From assembly GCA_944470555.2 (NCBI GenBank), contig OX104129.1, positions 45,293,998 to 45,357,997 of the forward strand: a stretch of DNA of 64,000 nucleotides, given 5' to 3'. The position numbers were made by a program, and so were the translations under genes. Origin of the DNA: Heterobilharzia americana (taxonomy: Eukaryota > Platyhelminthes > Trematoda > Strigeidida > Schistosomatidae). Positions within the stretch are counted from its first letter, which is position 1, and each line of letters starts with the position of its first letter. The notes under the pieces are model-generated. The model did not search any database, was not told where the DNA came from, and saw nothing but the letters and a program-made list of their open reading frames with translations. Below are positions 33,458 through 44,249 of the stretch, one piece after another.

Positions 33458-36418
33458 TCACAATATGTTTTTGGCAGATACATTTTGCATCATATTAAAG
33501 GCGGAATAAAAGTCAGTAAGGGAGAAATAGCATCATTTAGAGTGACAAAAACATGGGCGATACTCCATAAGCGAGAAGAAGTTGAGCAGAAAGAGGGTAT
33601 CAAACTTATCACAGTACTTTTTTCAACCGAACAGAAGTAATTATGACTAATTGCTAGGGCTCGAGTATCCTAAAAACACGAAGTAAAACTTAAATCTCCT
33701 TTCAATGTGTTGAATAAATCGTATCTTTCAAACATTTTGTGTTTAGCTATTCACTATAGTTTCTTCATCCGTCTTTAAGCATATTTGTGGCTATTTTTTG
33801 TTCAACGTTTATTCATTTGATCCTCTTAGTTGAAAATGCCCAACCTTTTGTTACAAATGCTTATCTTATGACTAGTTTGCTTTTGATAAATAGTCCAATT
33901 TATTAATATTTCTTTCAACCCTAATTGATCACTTTAACTACGTTCAAAAAAAAGAACTACTTCTCAACTCTGATACTTACTTCATTTGTGTTACTGCTTC
34001 GTCAATAAAAAAAACTTCCGTATGCGAAAGATTCCAACACGTTATGATGCCAAAATGCTCTTAGCCTGTTTGTGTCGAAACGGAATCCTCAGAGTGAGAT
34101 GAATTTGTAGTATCCCTTTGCAATGGTTATTCCTGCTATATTTATATTTCGAACAAGAATAATTTGAACGAGCAATATCTCTCTGTCTAGGGTATTTGTA
34201 TTTATGAAGAAGAGAAGAGGGAAGAAAATTTGTGAAAATCCCACCCCTGTATTTCCTGAAATAATGATGTAATGCAATATGCCAAACATAAGTTGTGCCC
34301 TAGTAAATCGCTACTACTCAAATGCTGTTATTGAGAATACGAAATGTAAGCAGATACCTATTTCAGTTGAATTTCCATCACGCCGAACTTTTAAATACGA
34401 TATTTTTACAGTGGAAATACACACATACTGAGTAGTTGAACCAATATGGAATATGACATTTAGGTGAACATTTAGCTAGGTGATAGTGGAAGAAAAAATG
34501 ATTTAAATTTGGGAAAAAAAATTGACAATAATCATGAAAAATGAATGGTAAATTGGTCAAAGATATTCTCCCAAGTAGTGCACCATCACCCTGGTGATCC
34601 CATAACGTAAGGACATGTCAGAAGGAGCTGGAAGGGTTCTTAATAAGCATGATGTAAGAATTTATTTACGTCTGACGAGTAATTAAAGTTCTGCCCTGGT
34701 ATAACAGTCGAAGACGTAATGTTGATGGGAAATCAACAGAACTTTGTCTATGGAATAAAGTGCTCAGATTAAGAGATAGTGTATGCAGAAGAAACATGCA
34801 TGCACGTGAATATGTAGGTTAAGGAACATAAACAGTGTCCGAAACGAATCCTGAAGACCGTAACAAACATCCAGAGGTTGGAAAGGAGATCAGCAAGCCC
34901 ACAGAAACAGGACACAAAGTTGGAATCAAAGTGCCACAAAAAGGTTTTGTGGCACTGAGTGCTGAGGTCCTCCATATATGGCTGAATTCCAGCAGCTTGA
35001 TTGAGGAATACGAACTACAGATGTCCGCACTTTGACAAGTTCTGATTAATGAGTAGGCATAAGGGAAAATAAAACAAACATTACCAGTAATGTTTCATGC
35101 ATTTTGGAAGGCCACTTTCACTACTTTTACCATCATCATCTTCAACAAACGTGTTACCATTCGTATAAATGCCTTTTCATCGTCATCATCATTATATTTT
35201 CTTTGCCATCCACACATCTCCACCTTATCTTAGAAGTAGGATCAAACCTTCTAATAGCACTATTTTTCGACTATTCAAACGTATATATGCTACTACTGGA
35301 TATATTCGTGGTACCATCACTACTCCCTGCATTCACTTGTATATCCTATATCCTGACTGATCCTTATTTACTACTTTTACTTGTGTGCTTGACTTCATAA
35401 TCAATGTATAGAATTCAGTGGGTTAAATTTTTTTTTCCAGTCAGAACACTTCTGTGAAAACTTGGGGGAAAATGGGAATACTTTGTCGAATTATGACAAC
35501 TAGTTCCCGTTTTCACAGAGCAAATGCTTCTCAAGTATTGCCCAAGGTTGTCCCTGATTATGCATATTTCCTCAAAATTTTCCATCTTTTTATTTTTCCC
35601 CAGAATTATTGATTTGTTGCTTAATTAGATATACAGGATGTCTGAGTCTGCAAAGTTCTTCTCCAAGCAAGTCTGTATGTTTCAAAGCCTCCTAGCCTTG
35701 ACCTTTAGGTTACCTACGTACAGTTTCCGGCGTACCTTTTTCCAAATTATGATACTGGATAGTATTCAAATTCTCACCTAGGCAAGTTGAAATTACAAGG
35801 TACTTATGGACTTCGAAGAGTAGCTGTAGTGTAGTTACACCTACTTGATTCCTTTCAGCTCCTTATTCAGATTTTCTGGTTTACCAATCACACTTAGACA
35901 GTAAAGTATTACGAACATCTGTTAGTGTTTTTGTCATCAAGCCTGTTATTACATAGTTGCAGGAGGGCACGTGGAAGTATGTGGACTTAGCGGGGACCAC
36001 AAGAATCGTGGAAAGGAAATAAGAAGCGAAAAACATGAACCGAAAACTCAGCAAGCACAAATAATGTACCTACATATTATAATAAAGGGTAATCGACAAA
36101 AGGTATTGATTCACAGGGAAAAGATTAGGCAATCTAGAAATCCAGGCCAGAAAGTGGATGACTAAGGTTTCAGATGCACTATGTGTTGTCTAAAATAAAC
36201 TTGTTTCATATAAAATCACTGAAAAAATTTCAATGTAGTCTAAACAAAACATCATAAGACTTAATTTCGTACTTTAAATGCCAGAAAAAATCTTTGGGAT
36301 TTTACAATATATTAGCATTTTACCACATCATTACTATGAGACAGTAGGGGGGAATGATCTAGAATGAGTAAGCTAAAACTATACACAAACAGATGCGTTC
36401 GAAAATACTAAGTGGATG
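33458..36418. other. Non-coding DNA left of the LTR block
   Basis: Short ORFs only (34835-35035, 35104-35400, 35971-36165); none has a recognisable domain. Slightly less AT-rich around 34.8-35.0 kb, possibly an old repeat. Confidence 0.4.
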
Positions 36419-36422
36419 CAAT
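36419..36422. repeat. Target-site duplication CAAT, left
   Basis: Matches CAAT at 39220-39223 on the far side of element A; four-base duplications are usual for Ty3/gypsy-type elements of this clade. Confidence 0.7.
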
Positions 36423-36766
36423 TGTAGCGTCACACACTTCCCCAAAATCAATAGCCTAGGGTTTGACGACTTTCGACATTGATGCTGACCTTGATAGTTT
36501 AACTGGACTCGCTAAGCTGAAGGCACCCGGTCAAGCATCCTGGCCATTTGGCACGCTGTCGTGTTACGTTGCATTGCTCGTATTCGACTCTCTAGCCAGT
36601 TAGTTGGAACGCATCGGTATTTTGGCATAACCATCCAAATATACTATTCCATCCGACTACGCTATCGTGTTCTTCCTTGGTCTCGTATTCGTGGGTATAT
36701 AACAAGTTCGAATAATTAGTGATTGGTCTTTGCGTCTGTCAAGTTCGCACCAGGACAAATCCTAAA
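36423..36766 (+). repeat. 5' LTR of element A
   Basis: 344 bp. It differs from the 3' LTR by a few bases (for example CACACAC against CATACAC near the start, and GCGTCTG against GCATCTG near the end). It contains a TATA-like TATATAA at 36696-36702 about 65 bases before its end, the likely core promoter. Confidence 0.95.
36696..36702 (+). promoter_or_regulatory. TATA box in LTR
   Basis: GTGGGTATATAACAAG lies in the last fifth of the LTR, so transcripts would start shortly downstream. The same sequence is conserved in every complete LTR in the window. Confidence 0.5.
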
Positions 36767-36767
36767 T

Positions 36768-36786
36768 TGGTGAGCCCGACGTGATC
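36768..36786 (+). promoter_or_regulatory. Primer-binding site, tRNA-Trp type
   Basis: TGGTGAGCCCGACGTGATC matches the complement of the 3' end of eukaryotic tRNA-Trp at 18 of 19 positions and begins two bases after the LTR. Use of tRNA-Trp is characteristic of the CsRn1 group. A partial second copy, TTGGTGAGCC, lies at about 36817-36826. Confidence 0.8.
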
Positions 36787-36895
36787 ACATATCCCGACCA
36801 ATAACAAGTATTGAATTGGTGAGCCTGTTCCATTTTATATTTGTTTATTGTTTTCATTTCGATAACATTTATATATCCATTTACTACACTTTCTC

Positions 36896-37735
36896 ATGTC
36901 CGACCACACTCCCAAGCTTATTCGTATTAAGCCGACCTCGAACACGATCCAACTCGTGCCATATTGGCCAGACAATGCAGAAACATGGTTTCTGTATGCC
37001 GAGGCCGATTTTCGAGAACAGGGTGTCTCAGATCCTCAATCTCGATTTCTTGCTGTCATACGGTCACTACCGCGAGAATTAAACAGGTATGTTACAGCAA
37101 ACATGTTTAATCCTGAAGTAAGTGACCCTTATGCACTTCTAAAGGCCGCACTCTTGAAGAAAAGCGATCTCACAGATCGCCAACGTCTAGACGAATTGCT
37201 TCGTAACATCGAGCTAGGCAGCCACTCAGCTACTGAAGTCCTCGCACGCATGCGAGAAGTAATCGGTGCACGAACATTTGACGATGGTTTCTTCCGAGAA
37301 CTATTTCTCTCGAAACTACCACAACCGGTGCAAACCGTGTTGGTGACACTCCAGTCAGTCCCACTCGACGACCTGGCAGCCTCAGCAGATAAAATACTGG
37401 AGATATCCAGCAGACCCGTCTCCAACGTATATTCTATCTGCGAAAAACCAGAGCGCCAGGATTCGGAGGTGACCAAGTTGTGCAACTCTGTGAAACGGTT
37501 GCTACGATCTCGAAGTCCTAGATCACGTAGCACTTCACAGAAACGCACCTTGGCGCATCGCAGCAAGTCGCGTGGTAGCCCTAAAACGAAACCCAACAGG
37601 GTGGAAAACCCTGAATGGTGCTGGTTTCATAACACTTACGGGGATGAAGCCAGAAAATGTCGTAAACCATGCCGTTTTAAGAAGGACACAAACTCGGGAA
37701 ACGGTCACGCCGGCACGTGCTCACGGCAACCGTAG
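36896..37735 (+). CDS. Gag protein of element A
   Basis: 279 residues. The capsid-like N-terminal part runs about 1-190 (WPDNAETWFLYAEADF near residue 24, then SLPRELNRYVTANMF). A basic Arg/Ser-rich linker follows (RSRSPRSRSTSQKR, about 203-216), then a zinc knuckle, CWFHNTYGDEARKCRKPC, at about 244-261. Its spacing is C-x2-H-x9-C-x3-C, a CHCC arrangement instead of the retroviral CCHC, as described for CsRn1 elements. The ORF is open to its end and overlaps the protease frame by a -1 shift, suggesting programmed frameshifting in the parent element. It packages element RNA into cytoplasmic particles. Confidence 0.85.
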   Translation: MSDHTPKLIRIKPTSNTIQLVPYWPDNAETWFLYAEADFREQGVSDPQSRFLAVIRSLPRELNRYVTANMFNPEVSDPYALLKAALLKKSDLTDRQRLDELLRNIELGSHSATEVLARMREVIGARTFDDGFFRELFLSKLPQPVQTVLVTLQSVPLDDLAASADKILEISSRPVSNVYSICEKPERQDSEVTKLCNSVKRLLRSRSPRSRSTSQKRTLAHRSKSRGSPKTKPNRVENPEWCWFHNTYGDEARKCRKPCRFKKDTNSGNGHAGTCSRQP

Positions 37736-38581
37736 CCGGCGGAAAAAGCCGTTTGCTCTACGTCACCGACATAAAAACGAAAGTCCGCTACCTCGTCGAC
37801 ACCGGCGCAGAAGTTAGCGTTCTTCCAGCAACGACAAAGGAGCGTCATCTGACCCATCCTTCAATCTTCAAGCAGCCAACGGCAAGGCAATCGCGACATT
37901 CGGGAGACGGTATGCCTACCTCAACTTAGGTTTACGCAAACCTATCCACTGGATTTTCCTCCTGGCAGACGTCTCTATGCCCATCATTGGCATAGATTTG
38001 CTAAACCATTACGATCTACTCGTAGATGCTCGCCGTCGACGACTGATAGATAACAGCACAAAGTTATCTATTGGCGGCACCACCTATGTAGGTCCGAGTT
38101 TAGCCATCGTTAGGACTAAACAATCAGGCGACGCGTCCTACCAGGCAGTTCTGGAGAAATATCCAGAGTTGCAACAACCGAAGCACACTCTTCCGTGCAT
38201 AACCAGCAATGTTATGCATCACGTCACAACCACAGGTCCACCTGTGGCATCCAAAGCCCGCCGTCTAGCCCCCGATAAGCTCAAACGGCGAAAAATGAAT
38301 TCGACCACATGCTCGACCTGGGCATTATCAGACCGTCAAACAGTCCTTGGGCATCGCCATTGCACATGGTTCCCAAAAAGGATAGCAACGACTGGCGTCC
38401 AACCGGTGATTACCGAAGGCTCAACGCCAAAACAACTCCGGACTGCTACCCGATACATCAATACAAACCCTCGTACACTTTGCCTTTTTATATCAATTTT
38501 TATTACCATGTAATAAAAACTAAAAAAAACGGCGAAGATAAGCGTAAATTTTTATTTTTCGATATGTTTATATATAAATAA
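37717..38581 (+). pseudogene. Protease and truncated RT of element A (frameshifted)
   Basis: The protease starts about 37740 with LLYVTDIKTKVRYLVDTGAE; the active-site Asp-Thr-Gly is intact (DTG), unlike the other copies. A one-base loss near 37849 (CATCTGACC against CATCATGACC in copy B) shifts the frame, and a second one-base loss near 38286 (CTCAAACGG against CTCAAAACAG) shifts it again. The RT N-terminus is readable as [20 protein letters not shown]. After NAKTTPDCY, the sequence runs into the 3' untranslated region and stops at 38581. No functional RT. Confidence 0.85.
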
Positions 38582-38860
38582 TTCCCATTTTTACGCAACG
38601 TTTTCGTGGTATTAAAGACTTTTATTTATATTCCAGGTGCAACGAGCACTGGACGGAACGTCGAAAGGAACAGATGACCGCGACCGACGTACAATTCATT
38701 TATTGTATTTTATTTTTTAATTGCCACGACACCCTAGAATAAGGTTCAGACAACCAGGGGCCACCTCACGCAGTGAGCCCATCGGAAGAGTTTTACCAGT
38801 GGAGAAACCACTGGGTTTTTACTTCCGGCTGGTATCGTCTTAGGGTCCTCACGAACCCAC

Positions 38861-38875
38861 TCGGGGGGAGTGATC
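38861..38875 (+). promoter_or_regulatory. Polypurine tract
   Basis: TCGGGGGGAGTGATC immediately precedes the 3' LTR of element A; the G-rich run would prime plus-strand DNA synthesis. Confidence 0.7.
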
Positions 38876-39219
38876 TGTAGCGTCATACACTTCCCCAAAA
38901 TCAATAGCCTAGGGTTTGACGACTTTCGACATTGATGCTGACCTTGATAGTTTAACTGGACTCGCTAAGCTGAAGGCACCCGGTCAAGCATCCTGGCCAT
39001 TTGGCACGCTGTCGTGTTACGTTGCATTGCTCGTATTCGACTCTCTAGCCAGTTAGTTGGAACGCATCGGTATTTTGGCATAACCATCCAAATATACTAT
39101 TCCATCCGACTACGCTATCGTGTTCTTCCTTGGTCTCGTATTCGTGGGTATATAACAAGTTCGAATAATTAGTGATTGGTCTTTGCATCTGTCAAGTTTG
39201 CACCAGGACAAATCCTAAA
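38876..39219 (+). repeat. 3' LTR of element A
   Basis: 344 bp, TGTAGCG to TCCTAAA, followed by CAAT (39220-39223). In the duplicated right arm the equivalent LTRs lie at 52557-52900 and 57758-58101. Confidence 0.95.
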
Positions 39220-40901
39220 CAATAAATGGTTAAAACAAATAACTAAAAAATAATTTATTGCTTAAAAGGAAAATAAAAGTTAAGTCAAAGATGCTGAAAT
39301 ACCTTATTTAAGCGGGAAGAGATTTCATGTAGCAACCGTACCCACCATTAGAGTAGTCAGCAAGTAGCAACTGCCTACTTCTGAGCATATAAATTGAGTT
39401 TACTCCAGTTGATGACAACAGCTGCAGTAATATAAAGTAAAGGTGAAGTCTTTCGTCTGTTGATTATCGTGCAAAAATTCCATGTTTTGCCTTGATGCTA
39501 GTTATCAACTAAGTGAAGAGTATTGTACTGTTAAATGAAATGTAAACTTCGTTGAAATGGATCATAATGCTGGAAGGAAAACATTTATATTTTCCTCATA
39601 TTGGATAACTGCCCATATGCAAATAAATGAGTAGATGTAGCTCAGAGTTATTAGGACAATGTGGCTTTTGTCATCTAGAGCGTTTCATTTCACGCAGTGA
39701 GACTAGTCTCTCAGTTGCATAGTTCTCGGAAAGAACAGAACACAACGGTTGAATTTAGGCTTTTTCTTTTTCAGCCCACTTTATTTTCGATGGATGAACG
39801 CCCGATAACTTTAAAGGCTACCCTACCAGTTACCAATATAACCAGTCAGGTTTCCGTATTCGGGTCATAAAGGTAGTTCTCCATAAAGCAAAAAAATGTA
39901 ACTGATCATCTTACTAGTTGCTACGGTGGCCTATAAAGCCACTCATGAAAGCCTTACTATCAGTCATCCAGTACCCTCGTGATGCCTTTTTTCTCTACCA
40001 TTATCAAACTTATTCCCTTACTGGCGGCTTAGTTAGCAGTGATATATTTCTACTATCGTTGATTTACTTTTCATCGACAATATTTTTACCTTCAGCCTTT
40101 TCATACTCTCAAGTTGTCTAAATTGTCCATATATACATTTCCAGGACTCTTTTTCATCTTATTCTGCAATAAATATGGATCTCTGCACTTGATATGATGC
40201 AAACTTCCAGAATATGTACGAATACATAAACAATGACATTCATATATCACCTTCGATGTTTGTTCAATTCCTTGAATAAAGATGAAGTAGTGGAATAAAA
40301 GTATACCTATTGTAAGACTAACTGGGTAAAAAATATGATGATATACATTTACCCAGTGATTTGGAGCAAGTTTTTCTTAGAAAGACATTTTCTGCCTATT
40401 CTATCACATTAACTAACCTTATATTTATACGGATTATCTAGTGACTATTCTTAAAACTTTGGATTTGTGGTGTATCACTTCCGAAGATTTCCAAAGATCT
40501 GAAGCTTTTAACTTATACAGCACTCAGATAAGAGGTCACATCAAAGTTTTTGAATCCACAATAATGATATGTAATTTCCACCGATGGAAACCATGGTTAG
40601 CGATTTATCCTGCTTAGGACTCAACAGTTCGATGTGCCTGTCTCTTAATGAATGACACCACGTGCCCTAGGATGCACTGTTTGCCACTTTTCATCACTGA
40701 TACTAAGTTAAAAATTTCTTCGAGTATACATGAATCCCCAAAGATACCCATAAACTAATAACAGTTGATCAATAAGGTCCGGAGCAATCCACAACCGAAA
40801 GCTACATTCCTAAATATAAACAAAAGAGATTTGGAAGAAAAAAGGATATTCATTCCGACAGCCTAAGCAAAGAACACTCCATCAGATCCCACAGTTATGT
40901 T
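39220..40901. other. Captured 1,682-bp non-element segment, copy 1
   Basis: Unique-looking AT-rich DNA between the 3' LTR of A and the cut 5' LTR of B. It carries no recognisable gene; a 67-codon ORF at 39918-40121 lacks motifs. The same segment, nearly base for base, is present inverted at 50875-52556 and 56076-57757. It is AT-rich, unlike the elements, and probably was the original host sequence between two LTR insertions. Confidence 0.9.
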
Positions 40902-41004
40902 TGTAGCGTGAAACATTTCCGCAAAATCAATAGACAAGGCTTTGACGAATTTCGACACTGATGCTGACATTGATAGTTTAACTGAACTCGCAAAGATGTA
41001 GGCG

Positions 41005-41420
41005 CACGAACATTCGATAATGGCCTTTTTCGAGAACAATTTCTCTCGAAACTACCACAACCGGTGCAAACCGTGTTGGTGACACTTCAGTCAGTCCCAC
41101 TCGATGAACTGGCAGCCTCGGCAGATAAAATACTGGAGGTTTCTAGCAGACCCGTCTCCAACGTATATTCTGTATGCGGTGAACCAGAGAGCTAGCATTC
41201 AGAAGTGACAAAGCCGTGTAACGTTGTTAAACAGTTGCTACGAACTCGAAGCCTTAGGTTAAGGAGCACATCACAGAAACTCATCGCAGCTCATCGCGGC
41301 AACTCTCAGGGCTGTCCAAAAACTAAACCTAACAGTGTGGAAAACCGTAAGCGGTGCTGGTTCCACAATAACTGTGGGGACGAGGCCAGAAAATGCCGAA
41401 AGCCATGCAGTTTCAAATGA
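41005..41420 (+). pseudogene. gag 3' half of element B
   Basis: Resumes at the equivalent of residue ~122 of the Gag of A. A TAG stop (GAGAGCTAG) sits where A reads GAG CGC CAG; the same stop occurs in C, D and E. The zinc knuckle remains in the frame 41205-41420 (CWFHNNCGDEARKCRKPC, CHCC spacing). Confidence 0.85.
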
Positions 41421-41429
41421 ACACAAACT

Positions 41430-42640
41430 GTCACGCCGGCACGTGGTCACGGCAACCGCAGCCGGCGGAAACAGCCGTTTGCTCTACGTCACCGACATAA
41501 AAACGAAAGTTCGCTACCGCGTCGACAACGGCGCAGAAGTTAGCGTTCTTCCCGCACCGACAAGGGAGCGTCATCATGACCCATCCTTCAATCTCCAAGC
41601 CGCCAACCGCAAGGCAATCTCGACATTTGGGAGACGGTATGCCTACCTCAACTTAGGTTTACGTAAACCTATCCACTGGATTTTCCTCCTGGCTGACGTC
41701 TCTATGCCCATCATTGGCATAGATTTGCTAAACCATTATGATCTACTCGTAGATGCTCGCCGTCAACGTCTGATAGATAACGGCACAAAGTTATCTATTG
41801 GCGGCACCACCTATGTAGGTCCGACTTTAGCCCTCGTTAGAACCAAACGATCAGGCAACGCGTCCTACCAAACAGTTTTGGAGAAATATCCAGAGTTGCA
41901 ACAACCGAAGCACACTCTTCCGTGCATAACCAGTAATGTTATGCATCACGTCACAACCACAGGTTCACCTGTGGCATCCAAAGCCCGCCGTCCAGCCCCC
42001 GATAAGCTCAAAACAGCGAAAAGCGAATTCGACCACATGCTCGACCTGGGCATTATCAGACCGTCAAACAGTCCTTGGGCATCGCCATTGCACATGGTTC
42101 CCAAAAAGGATAGCAACGACTGGCGTCCAACCGGTGATTACCGAAGGCTTAACGCCAAAACAACTCCGGATTGCTACCAGATGCCTCACGTTTATGATTT
42201 GACTGCGACGTTATGCAGAATGAACATTTTCTTCAAAATCGATTTGGTCAAAGCGTACCAGATACCTATGGCAGCAGACGATGTCGCGAAAACAGCCATT
42301 GCTACTCCTTTTGGCCTGTTTGAATTCCTGTGCATGCCATTTGGCCTTCGGAATGCAGCACAAACATTCCAACGCTTTATGAATGATGTCTTCCGTGGTT
42401 TGAATCTTGTTCATGTCTACACCGATGACTATCTAATTGCGAGTCCAGATAAGGAAACTCACCCTAAACATTTAGACCTCGTATTCGAAAGACTTAAAAA
42501 CATGGCATCACAGTCAACTTACAGAAGTGTGAAATAGGATTTGAATCACTCAGCTTCCTTGGGCATACCATTGACGACAAAGGTATACGCCCAGTGAGAG
42601 ATAAAATGGCGGCTATCACAAACTATCCAGAGCCGATATT
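41430..42640 (+). pseudogene. Protease and RT of element B
   Basis: Open for about 370 codons, to a stop at 42537. The protease motif reads VDNGAEVSVLP, so the usual DTG is DNG. RT motifs: [33 protein letters not shown] (one residue shorter than the usual AYHQIP), TPFGLFEFLCMPFGL, and catalytic VYTDDYLIAS (YTDD). After 42537 the thumb continues in another frame (SFLGHTIDDKGIRPV) before the deletion. Inactive protease is likely, and no RNase H is present. Confidence 0.88.
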
Positions 42641-42649
42641 GCAGGACCC

Positions 42650-43489
42650 CTACCAGAATCTAATTGATGCACCTACCTTTTCACTTGTGTCGATCGTTTC
42701 ACACGACGGCCGGAAGCAGTACCTATTAAAGATATTACTGCTGGAACAGTTGCTCATGTTTTCGTCGAAAGATGGACCGCGAGCTCCGGATGTCCATCTT
42801 ACGCCACAACCAACCGTGGGCACCAACTTGAGTGTGGATTATTTCACGCTCTAACGGCGCTTTTAGGTTGCACCCGGTTCCAAACGACGGCCCACCATTC
42901 ACAAGCAAATGACATGGTAGAGCGTTTCCATCGACGGCTGAAAGCTTCCCTTTCAGCTGCAGACATACTTCAGTGGACCGAGGCTCTGCCTCTAGTCCTA
43001 CCAGGTATTCGTAACGCCTCGAAAGTTGGTGCTGGATGTGCCCCTGCAGAACTCGTCTATGGGACCACTCCTCGCCTACCAGGTGAGTTTGTTTCTCCTT
43101 CAACTTTCAAACATGTTTCCGACAGGGCATCGTACGTGACTAGGCTTACAAACGCAATGCGTTCGGTTAGGCCTTCTCCGGTTACACCTCAAACGACTGA
43201 TGTCTTTGTTCACCCCAGTTTACAAAAGACATCACACGTGTTTACTTGCCACGACGCCGTTCGTTGACCACTCGAATCATCCTACGACGGGCCATTCAAG
43301 GTGATCAAGCGGCACGAGAAATTCTACATAATTGAGCGAGACGGACGTGAAGATACTGTCAGTATCGACCGTTTGAAACCAGCTTATTTCGAAGGCAACC
43401 CCATTATAAGTGACGTTTCAGCTAGCTACAGCCGACCGACGGATAGCTCAATTATCGAAATTCTTGACGATGTGCCTGGTAATGCATAG
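42650..43489 (+). pseudogene. Integrase C-terminal two-thirds of element B
   Basis: Picks up inside the catalytic core (CVDRFTRRPEAVPIKD, about 42687). The zinc-binding HHCC domain and the first catalytic Asp are absent. Where the second Asp is expected the reading gives TTNRG, an Asn. The Glu block (MVERFHRRLK) is present. The last part, DGPFKVIKRHEKFYIIERDG, is the C-terminal DNA-binding domain and is preceded by a stop at 43267. At least two frameshifts. Non-functional. Confidence 0.85.
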
Positions 43490-44076
43490 TTACAACAACC
43501 ATCGGCGCAACGGAAAACACGATCAGGTCGAACCGTCAGGCTCCCGGAGTATTTAAAGTCGTATTCAACTTAGTGGTGTGAAGTAAAATGTGCCAACCAT
43601 AACCTTTTTACTTACAAATTTTTTTCCGAGACACTACTATTCTTATTTACCGGCAATGCGCAAATCCTCGTACATTTTGCCCTTTTATGTCAATTTTTTA
43701 TTGCCATGTAATGAAACTTTTTTCAAAAAAACGGTGAAAACAAGCGTAAACATTATTTTCGATATATTTGTATGTACATAATTCCCATTTTTACGAAGCG
43801 TTTTCATGGTATTAAAGACTTTTATTTATATTCCAGGTGCAACGAGCACTGAACGGAACGTCAAAAGGAACTGAGGACCGCAATCGACGTACAATTCGAC
43901 TTATTGTATTTTATTTTTTAATTGCCACGACACCCTAGAATAAGTTCAGACAACCAGGGGCCACTTCACGCAGTGAGCCCATCGGAAGAGTTTTACCAGT
44001 GAAGAAACCACTGGGTTTTTCCTTCCGGCTGTTATCGTCTTAGGGTCCTCACGAACCCACTCCGGGGGGAGTGATC

Positions 44077-44249
44077 TGTAGCGTCATACACTTCCCCAAA
44101 ATCAATAGCCTGGGGTTTGACGACTTTCGACATTAATGCTGACCTTGATAGTTTAACTGCACTCGCTAAGCTGAAGGCACCCGGTCAAGCATCCTGGCCA
44201 TTTGACACGCTGTCGTGTTACGTTGCACTGCTCGTATTCGACTCTCTAG
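44077..44249 (+). repeat. Truncated 3' LTR of element B
   Basis: The first 173 of 344 bases are present; the match ends at GACTCTCTAG and unrelated sequence follows. This marks the inner edge of the left arm of the inverted repeat. Confidence 0.9.

Larger units (their letters stand above)
36423..39219 (+). mobile_element. LTR retrotransposon A: CsRn1/Boudicca-like, internally deleted, gag and protease only
   Basis: Two 344-bp LTRs (36423-36766, 38876-39219) begin TGTAGCG and end TCCTAAA, flanked by a 4-bp CAAT duplication. Directly inside lie a tRNA-Trp-type primer-binding site and a polypurine tract. The body holds gag (36896-37735), protease and the first part of RT. It then jumps at about 38457 from the RT coding sequence straight into the 3' untranslated region, so RT palm, RNase H and integrase are missing. 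Full-length members of the clade are about twice as long. The complete LTRs, PBS and PPT mean it could be mobilised in trans. Confidence 0.9.
36423..44249 (+). repeat. Left arm of giant inverted repeat
   Basis: Series LTR, A body, LTR, 1,682-bp segment, truncated B, half LTR. From 38876 to 44249 it is mirrored almost perfectly at 47527-52900 and again at 52728-58101. Outside 38876, A is matched by the related but not identical element E. Confidence 0.9.
40902..44249 (+). mobile_element. LTR retrotransposon B: truncated at both ends, integrase-bearing
   Basis: Begins with the first ~99 bases of an LTR (40902-41000, about 10-15% diverged from the others), which jumps straight into the middle of gag. 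It continues through gag 3' part, protease and RT, then jumps from the RT thumb (about 42640) into the integrase core, and ends in a 3' LTR cut after 173 bases (44077-44249). RNase H and the first part of integrase are deleted. It is repeated inverted as C and D. Confidence 0.9.

Noticed and set aside
39918..40121. 67-codon ORF in the captured segment, present three times
   Set aside because: No motif; its repetition reflects segment duplication and not selection. AT-rich composition gives ORFs of this size by chance.
42211..42414. 67-codon ORF antisense to RT, repeated three times
   Set aside because: Shadow of the RT reading frame.
42735..43103. 122-codon minus-strand ORF, repeated in C and D
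   Set aside because: It is antisense to the integrase fragment and its conservation is explained by the recent duplication.
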